A stretch of 64,000 nucleotides of DNA from Hedera helix (lineage: Eukaryota; Streptophyta; Magnoliopsida; Apiales; Araliaceae), in contig OX359264.1 of NCBI GenBank assembly GCA_947179155.2, positions 60,723,202-60,787,201 on the forward strand, given 5' to 3'. Position numbers and translations under genes: made by a program. Shown here one piece after another: positions 58,141 to 64,000 of the stretch. Each line of letters opens with the position of its first letter. The first letter of the stretch is position 1. The notes under the pieces are model-generated. The model had not been told where the DNA came from and searched no databases. It saw only the letters and a list, made by a program, of their open reading frames with translations.

Positions 58141-58644
58141 AACTGTGGGTATTATATTACGTTTCTGATTTGACTTTTGGTATGTGTATGTTGGCACAGT
58201 GTTTAGGACCACTTGTGTAGTATGTTGTTTTCTTTTTGTTGTCTAATAGATTTAATCTGTACAATAACATGAAAAAGAGTATTTAAAATGTAATATATTA
58301 GCTTTTTGTTATTTGATGTGAAGAAGTGTGTGCATGCTCATTTCCCCCGATTTATTTAGTATTTTTGGGGATTTGTTGTCTGATGGCTTTAAAAATGCAC
58401 AATAACATGGTTGTGTTGGTCCCTACATGTTATATGAGTAATTTAAAGTCTCACTTGGTAAAGTATATGCCCCCACTTGTTTGGTCCACTGTTCCTCTGT
58501 ATGTATATAATTTAGATTCATTTATTACTGTTAATGTCCCCCCCGTCTCCCACTTATTTTGGTTCCCTACAATTTGATTTTTTTTTTATCATAAGTTGCT
58601 TCTTATTCAAACATTTATCCTCATCTGTTTAATGCATAGTGTCT

Positions 58645-61600
58645 GTGAGAGTATTGTTTTATTATGGTGGGACTTTTGTTGAAGATCAAATACTTAAATA
58701 TGTTGGGGGTAATGTTCAGGTAATAGAAAATATTATGTTGAATTACATATATTTGTTAGGTATACAAGAATTCCATTTTTAGTTAAATCCAACCCCACAT
58801 GTGAACCTTTATTTTTTAGTACCTGGTTATGAAGTTTTGGAGGGTGGGGCTATACTTCTTAGTGATGACAAAGATGTAATTGAGATGGTAAATATACTAG
58901 TTAATGAAGATAGTGAAGAGGTTTATATATATGCAGTAGAAATGGAAGGTCTCATACAAGTTATTGGTATGGAAGAAGATGAGTATGCTGAAAATGAAAA
59001 AGGTAACCAAACTGAAACTGAGAATGAAATAGGTAAGCAAACTATTACTGATAAAGGGAAGCAAACTGCTATTGATAAAGGGAAGCAAACTGAAGATTAT
59101 AAAGGAAAGCAAAGTGAAAATTATAAAGGTAAGCAAACTGTAAATGATAAAGGGAAGCAAACTGAAAAGACTAAAAAAAATACAAAACAGTCAATGAATA
59201 GAAATAAAAATCTAGGTAGTAAAGATATTGGTGAAAAAGCAGATCATCATCCTTGGATGGATGAGGATCTAGAAGGGCCTGGGGAAGATGATATATTTGA
59301 AGAAGGACCAAAAAGAATCGATCAACAAAAGGTAAAAGATGTCTTTATAGAAGATTGGTGGAGCGATGACGAAGGAGAAGGGAAAGAGACATTAAGAAAT
59401 AGATTTTGTACTGTCTGATGATAGGGATAACTTAGATGGGGATGAGTGTATGGAATTTAATGAGAAAAATGATATGGATAACATAGATTTTGAGATTGAC
59501 ATAGTTGAGTTTTCTGTCAATGGGGGGTTTGACATAAAATACATTCAAAATGACAGAAAAAGAATAACTGTTAGGTATAAAGATGAAAACTATTCTTTGA
59601 GGATTCATGCATCAGTCAAATAGGGTGAACTAATATTCAAAATAAAATCAATTGGGGGGGGGGGGGGGAATTACACATGTGCTGGACAGGATAAGAATCA
59701 TATAGTTGACAGTAGATATTTGGCCAAAAAATATATAAATGACTTAAGAGATAATCCTAAGTGGGATTTGGAAGCATGAAGGAATAAGGCACAAAAAAAA
59801 TGTCATAACAGTTTTAGTAAATCATCCATTTATAGGGCTAAAAGAAAGGATTTAACATATATACTTGGTGATGTATAAGAGCAGTATAACAGGCTGATGA
59901 ATTATGTGGAGATAGTTAAACCCTGGCACTGTGTTCAAATTTTACAGTAAGGGTCTTGATGATAGAGCTAGTGCATGTCCTATTTTTCAGAGACTTTATA
60001 TGAGCCTTTCAACTTCAAAAAAATAATTTGTTAGGTGTAGACCAATTATAGGATTAAATGGCTATTTTCTAAAGGGGGTATTTGGAGGGCAGATGTTGAG
60101 TGCTATAGAAAAATATGCAAATGACAACATTTTTTCCCTTGCAATAGCTATAGTAAAAATTAAATGTAGAGACAGTTGGCAGTGGTTTCTAACTGAGCTT
60201 TTAGATGACATATGTGAAAATAAAACAAGAAAGTATGTATTCATTCTTGATAGACAGAAGGGGCTTGTAGAAGTTTTCAATACAATGTTACTTAATAATG
60301 AATATAGATTTTGTTTGAATCATTTGTACAACAATTTCAAAATCAAGTTTAGGAGGAAGATGTTGAGGGATATGTTCTGGAATGCAGCCAGTTGTGGTGA
60401 TATGTATTCATTTGAAGCTGTCATGAAGGAAGTGCACAAAGTTGATCTAGATGCAGCTAAGTTGTTGATGTTAGTTGGGCCTAAATATTGGGTTAGATCT
60501 CATTTTTCACCTCATTGTAGGTCTGATGTAGTTGTAAATAACTTGAATAAATCATGAAATAATTATATCATAAAGGCAATGGATAAAGGGATAATTAACA
60601 TGCTAGAAGGAAGAAATTAATGGTTAAATTTCAGATTAAAAAGGAAGACATGGACAAGTATGGAGGTTCAATTGGGCCAAGGATTCAAAAGAATGTGGAA
60701 ATTAATAAGAAAGCTTCTAGGGGATGCACTGTTTTAAAGTTTGAAATTGGAGAATATGAGGTTAAAAGTGATGACAGAACTTGGGTTGTGAATTTGAATG
60801 AAAAAAAATCGCGGTTACAGTATGTGGCAGCTTAGTGGGATTCCTTGCAGACATGTTATGACTGTAATTTGGGCTAATAGGGAGCAGTAGAGGCTTATTG
60901 TCATTCTTGATATAGCAAAGAAGTATACTTAAGCACATATAACTTTACCATAAAACATGTGCCAAGTCATCATGAATGGGTGAAATCCTAGTTTCCAAAG
61001 ATTCAGCCTCCACTATATCATAAGCCCACTGGCAGACCAAGAAAAGTGAGAAGAAATGCAACAGACGAGTTAAAAAACCCTTTCAAGGCAAATAAAAAAA
61101 GTGGCACTGTCACACGTGCAAGGTGTTTAACACTTAGGCATAACAGAAGGGTTGTACATAACCATTCCATCATAATTCCAAAATGAACAAAGTATATTAT
61201 CACTAAATTCTTGTAATTCAACTAATTTTTATCATTTCATCCTCATTTTATTAATTACTAACTAAATTCTTCTAATTTTATTTTATGAAACAGTCCAAAA
61301 AAGATACACCTTATGTTGGGACAAACAATTCTACAAATGTTGTTGGGGCATCTTTTTCACACGTGTATTCAAAGTCTTTCTTTTATTTGCTTACTGCACC
61401 TGAACTTTGTTACTGACTTAAACTGTTCATGTTTGTATTTTCAGGCAAACATCAGACCACCAAAGTTACAAACTAAGGGAAAGTCAACTAAAGGGACTGC
61501 TACAACCTCAGATAATCCTGATTAGGTAGACTAAACTTACCTTTAAATTGCTTTTCAAAGTTAATTTAATCAGTTTATTAATATCATTATAATTCTAACT

Positions 61601-61812
61601 TTAACCCCAAAGGGGTTAATCTTGGACCAAATTTGTCTACACTCTAGAGTAATCAAGTTATAATGATGTCTTATTCAATGACTCAACCCACGCTAAGTTC
61701 ACAACCTACCAAGAATAACTTGAAGAACAAACCAGCCTCCAGAAAGTTAATACCCAATGGTAGCATAACAAATTCACCAAAAAAGGCAGGAAGAAGGGGA
61801 TTAAGGCTCTGA
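58645..61812 (+). pseudogene. MuDR-type transposase relic
   Basis: The N-terminal PB1-like region reads YYGGTFVEDQILKYVGGNVQ, with a probable intron 58717-58819, then VPGYEVLEGGAILLSDDKDV. A Lys/Gln-rich repeat region and acidic stretch (58981-59400) come next. The zinc-knuckle/DNA-binding segment follows with stops (59590-59770: NYTCAGQDKNHIVDSRYLAK). The MULE catalytic domain is at 60040-60560 (LNGYFLKGVFGGQMLSAIEK, RDSWQWFLTELLDDI, VFILDRQKGLVEVFN). Then come VRSHFSPHCRSDVVVNNL, IINMLEGRN and the SWIM zinc finger at 60825-60880 (LSGIPCRHVMTV). The C-terminal tail ends PKKAGRRGLRL at 61812. At least a dozen stops or shifts and a 15-G run (59654-59668) break it. It is a dead copy. Confidence 0.85.
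59032..59175 (+). repeat. 24-bp minisatellite coding six GKQTxxxK repeats
   Basis: Six uninterrupted 8-codon units (GKQTITDK, GKQTAIDK, GKQTEDYK, GKQSENYK, GKQTVNDK, GKQTEKTK) lie between the N-terminal domain and the acidic linker of the MULE transposase relic. The array is open in this frame. Expansion within the linker is inferred. Confidence 0.9.
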
Positions 61813-61924
61813 TGTTGGCTTTAGTTCTTTATTGTCCTTTGATAGGCTAGTCTTTTATTTCTTTTGACTGGTGCTTATATATTTTTGGCAATGTTGGTTG
61901 TTTTTGGTATAGTTGAACAACCAT

Positions 61925-62040
61925 TTTAGTAATTTTGGTACAGTTTAGTATAAATGGGCACAATTTAGTAATTTTGGTACAGTTTAGTATGAATGGCCAT
62001 AGTTTAGTATCTTGGTACTGTTTAGTATGATTAGAAGATG
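61925..62040. repeat. About 40-bp diverged repeats downstream of the transposase
   Basis: Three units of the form TTTTGGTACAGTTTAGTATGAATGG with an AGTTTAGTA... spacer. They are non-coding, in the presumed 3' UTR of the MULE. Confidence 0.75.
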
Positions 62041-62394
62041 ATATAGTTAGCATGAATGAGTAGTTTACTATAGGCAGCAAGTGTACTTATTGGCATGGAG
62101 TCAAACTATTTCACATTGTATGTTACTTCGAATTTGGAATATATAAAATCCTTTTTACATTATTTCCAAATTTTTTTACTTCATTTATAATGTTCTGCAT
62201 TACTGTAGTATGCCAATTAAACATTCAACTTTTACACGGGATAACAAGACAATGGAATATGTGCAATTTTTTTGACACTGTGCCACTACCAAAAGAACTC
62301 CACAATCCAAAACTTCATGAAATTTTTTTATAAACTTAGGATTCCATTTAATTAAATTGAGAACATTTCATATTCCATTACACATTACAAACTT

Positions 62395-62653
62395 TCATTT
62401 CTTACTACTAAAAAATATCATACATGACATGACATATAACACAAGTCCAACAATTATTATTATCTTCACATAACTTTTAACAATCATCATCCTAGCAGCT
62501 AGATTATTCTGCTTACACAAACACTTGCATGTTGTTCCCCTCACAATTGTCCCCAGTCCTTCACTGTGTTCGTTAGTGCCAGTCATTGTCCCACTTATAC
62601 TTGTTAAAGAATGCAAGCACCATACCCAAAAGTCACAATCTTCGCATACAAAA
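62395..62653 (-). pseudogene. Possible GRF-type zinc finger protein fragment, cut by the LTR
   Basis: The minus-strand frame reads FVCEDCDFWVWCLHSLT, resembling the second half of a GRF zinc finger (C...F.W), and ends in a hydrophobic segment (KIIIIVGLVLYVMSCMIFF). Such GRF plus membrane-helix ORFs accompany many plant transposases. The first half of the finger would lie where the family A LTR is inserted. This is a tentative reading. Confidence 0.3.
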
Positions 62654-64000
62654 TGTAAGATCCCGAATTTTATGAAATACAAAATTTAATTTTTCTTCAT
62701 ATATATTTGTCTTGAAATAGTAAGTGGTTAAATTGATAAAGTTAAAAGTTAAGGATATTATGTGTAAATTATATTATGTCGGACAATATTCGTTTGGTTG
62801 GGGAATATTCGTACGACGGCGCTGTATGAACCAATCATTGGTGGACCCCACAACGAATAATTGTCGGATATAGAAAACGACATAAACAATTTTTAAATGG
62901 TCAATGGTACTATCACTTTTAATTGTTAAAATATCCAATGGTAAAAGAATAGTAATATACGGTATTACAAGTAACACACGGTATTGCACAATAGCACACG
63001 GTATTGCACAGTAGCACAATATTTCGTATTACTGAATTGATAAAGTGGTTATCGTACATTATTTGACTTTATTGTCACATGCACAATAATTCATATTATT
63101 AAACTGATAATTGTCACAGTAGCATATGCACAGTAATTCACATTATTGAATCAATAATTGTCATTACACAGTAACGTATTCTTTCTTTTATATATTTTTT
63201 GCATTATTGTTATCTCTATTATGATGTTAATTAAACAGTTGTATTTCATTATTAATTGACTTGATATCTAACTCAGAGAGCTAACTACACTGTATTTATA
63301 ACAATTAGTCATAATAATGAATAAGTGTTAATTATTGTTGAATAATTAAATTGATAAAGTTATTTGTTTTTATTATAATAAATGATGTAAAGTTAGGTGA
63401 TATAAAGATAAAATGAATGATATATATTAAAGATAATGTAATAATTATAGAATTTCAAATGAACGGTATAGATTGAAGATGATATTTAAATGAATGATTT
63501 AGATTAAGAAAATCTTAAAAAATGAAATGAATGGTATAGATTAAAGATAATATAGAATTTGAAATGGATGGTGTAGATTAAAGATGATCTTTAAATGAAT
63601 GGTTTAGATTAAAGAAATCTTAAAAGATGGAATGAATGGTATGGATTAAACATTATCTTGAAATGAACGGTTTAGATTAAATTAGAAAATCTTGGTTATG
63701 ATAAAAAATTTGGCTATAAATAGAGGCCTTAACTTAATAATTTTTCATAAACTTTCTTGCTTATTCTTTCTTTCACTCTCTAAATACTTTTTTGTGTAAT
63801 TTCTCTCTAAGTGTGCTTAAGTCATCTTTAGTATTTGTGAAAATCTATAAGTGTACGAGTATTGTTCAAGTTAATCAACCTCATTTAAATCAATATACAG
63901 TCACGTGTTAAGGTAAGGGATTCTATCTTTTTCATCTTTCACTATTCAAACTTACTACGGTAAGGGATTATCATTCTTTGATTCTCGAAAATAATATCGT
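62654..64000 (+). mobile_element. Family A gypsy LTR (5' LTR or solo LTR), truncated by window end
   Basis: It starts TGTAAGATCCCGAATTTTAT and follows the LTR at 661 nearly throughout: the GAATATTC motifs (62779-62820), repeats, the TATA box 63715-63722 and the start of the leader. No polypurine tract precedes it, so it is a 5' LTR or solo LTR. The left target copy would be ACAAA (62649-62653). It is inserted in or beside the MULE remnant. About 1.35 kb is visible of an expected 2.9-3.2 kb. Confidence 0.85.
63400..63700 (+). repeat. Diverged tandem AAATGAATGGTATAGATTAAA repeats in LTR
   Basis: About seven units of 35-45 bp with AATGAATGGTNTAGATTAAAG, upstream of the TATA box. The corresponding array at 661-3598 is arranged instead as a 92-bp repeat plus fewer short units, showing that this U3 segment expands differently in each copy. 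Confidence 0.7.

Larger units (their letters stand above)
57195..62653 (+). mobile_element. Degenerate Mutator-like element (MULE)
   Basis: It contains a transposase relic of the MuDR type (58645-61812), a companion antisense ORF fragment and a purine-rich leader after GAGAGAGAGAGAAAATC near 57424. GGTAAAGTTCAGATTACCACATGG at about 57198 looks like a MULE terminal sequence of the GGTAAA...CAG.TTACC type, but the matching inverse end was not found on the right, which may lie beyond the LTR inserted at 62654 or be lost. The right limit is therefore only the insertion point. Confidence 0.6.

Noticed and set aside
58326..58577. 83-codon ORF upstream of the MULE transposase
   Set aside because: No similarity to the PB1-like start of transposases and it is interrupted before it; likely leader DNA.
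661..64000. LTRs at 661 and 62654 as a pair of one giant element
   Set aside because: The pol end and polypurine tract stand directly before 661, so that LTR is already a 3' LTR; the space between holds host genes.
1..64000. Integrated plant virus (pararetrovirus or geminivirus) sequence
   Set aside because: No movement-protein, coat-protein or Rep-like reading frame was seen; the reverse transcriptases present belong to gypsy and LINE elements.

Overview
This is a stretch of a plant nuclear genome, most likely a eudicot. The genes are intron-rich with GT-AG introns, the DNA is AT-rich, and about half of the window is transposable-element material of typical plant families: chromovirus-type Ty3/gypsy LTRs, a LINE, a Mutator-like element, and hAT, Stowaway and Tourist MITEs. 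No bacterial, organellar or viral genes, CRISPR arrays or tRNA/rRNA genes were seen. All homology calls were made by reading translations and recalling families; no database search was possible.

Layout. (1) 1-10262 is nested retrotransposon DNA. It holds the 3' end of a gypsy pol gene and its 2.9 kb LTR (661-3598). Next comes a decayed LINE (3599-10262), split by a 4.5 kb solo LTR (5609-10120) with a perfect 5-bp target-site duplication. (2) 10263-14552 carries the NOP10 gene (minus strand) with MITEs in its intron and upstream of its promoter. (3) 15078-19857 is an old solo LTR of the first gypsy family (perfect 5-bp duplication) with a younger solo LTR of the same family inside it. (4) 20784-24499 holds a MITE and then a NECAP-like endocytic adaptor-associated gene. 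(5) 26585-36945 is a 13-exon NDR-family AGC kinase gene with several transposons in its introns. (6) 37000-45000 is intergenic DNA with a Tourist MITE, a SINE fragment and a SCARECROW-like GRAS pseudogene. (7) 45022-50604 is a 14-exon casein kinase 1-like gene. (8) 51920-56722 is an 11-exon ESCRT-III VPS2 gene (minus strand), tail-to-tail with the kinase. (9) 57190-62653 is a degenerate Mutator-like element carrying its own MITE insertion. (10) 62654-64000 is a further copy of the first gypsy-family LTR, cut by the window edge.

The five intact genes are housekeeping genes and do not form one pathway: NOP10 acts in pseudouridylation and ribosome biogenesis, NECAP in clathrin coats, NDR and CK1 in signalling, and VPS2 in endosomal sorting. 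From memory, the order NECAP - NDR kinase - CK1 - VPS2.3 also occurs on Arabidopsis chromosome 1 (around At1g03900-At1g03950), so this is probably an old conserved block. Exon structures were checked for canonical splice sites and reading phase, and every one of the five genes adds up to an uninterrupted frame.

I did not find a convincing new biological system. The most interesting items are the GRAS pseudogene with a large internal deletion, a Pack-MULE-like element and a near-perfect hairpin in the same kinase intron, a duplicated splice acceptor in VPS2, and hairpin-forming repeats in the gypsy LTR leader.
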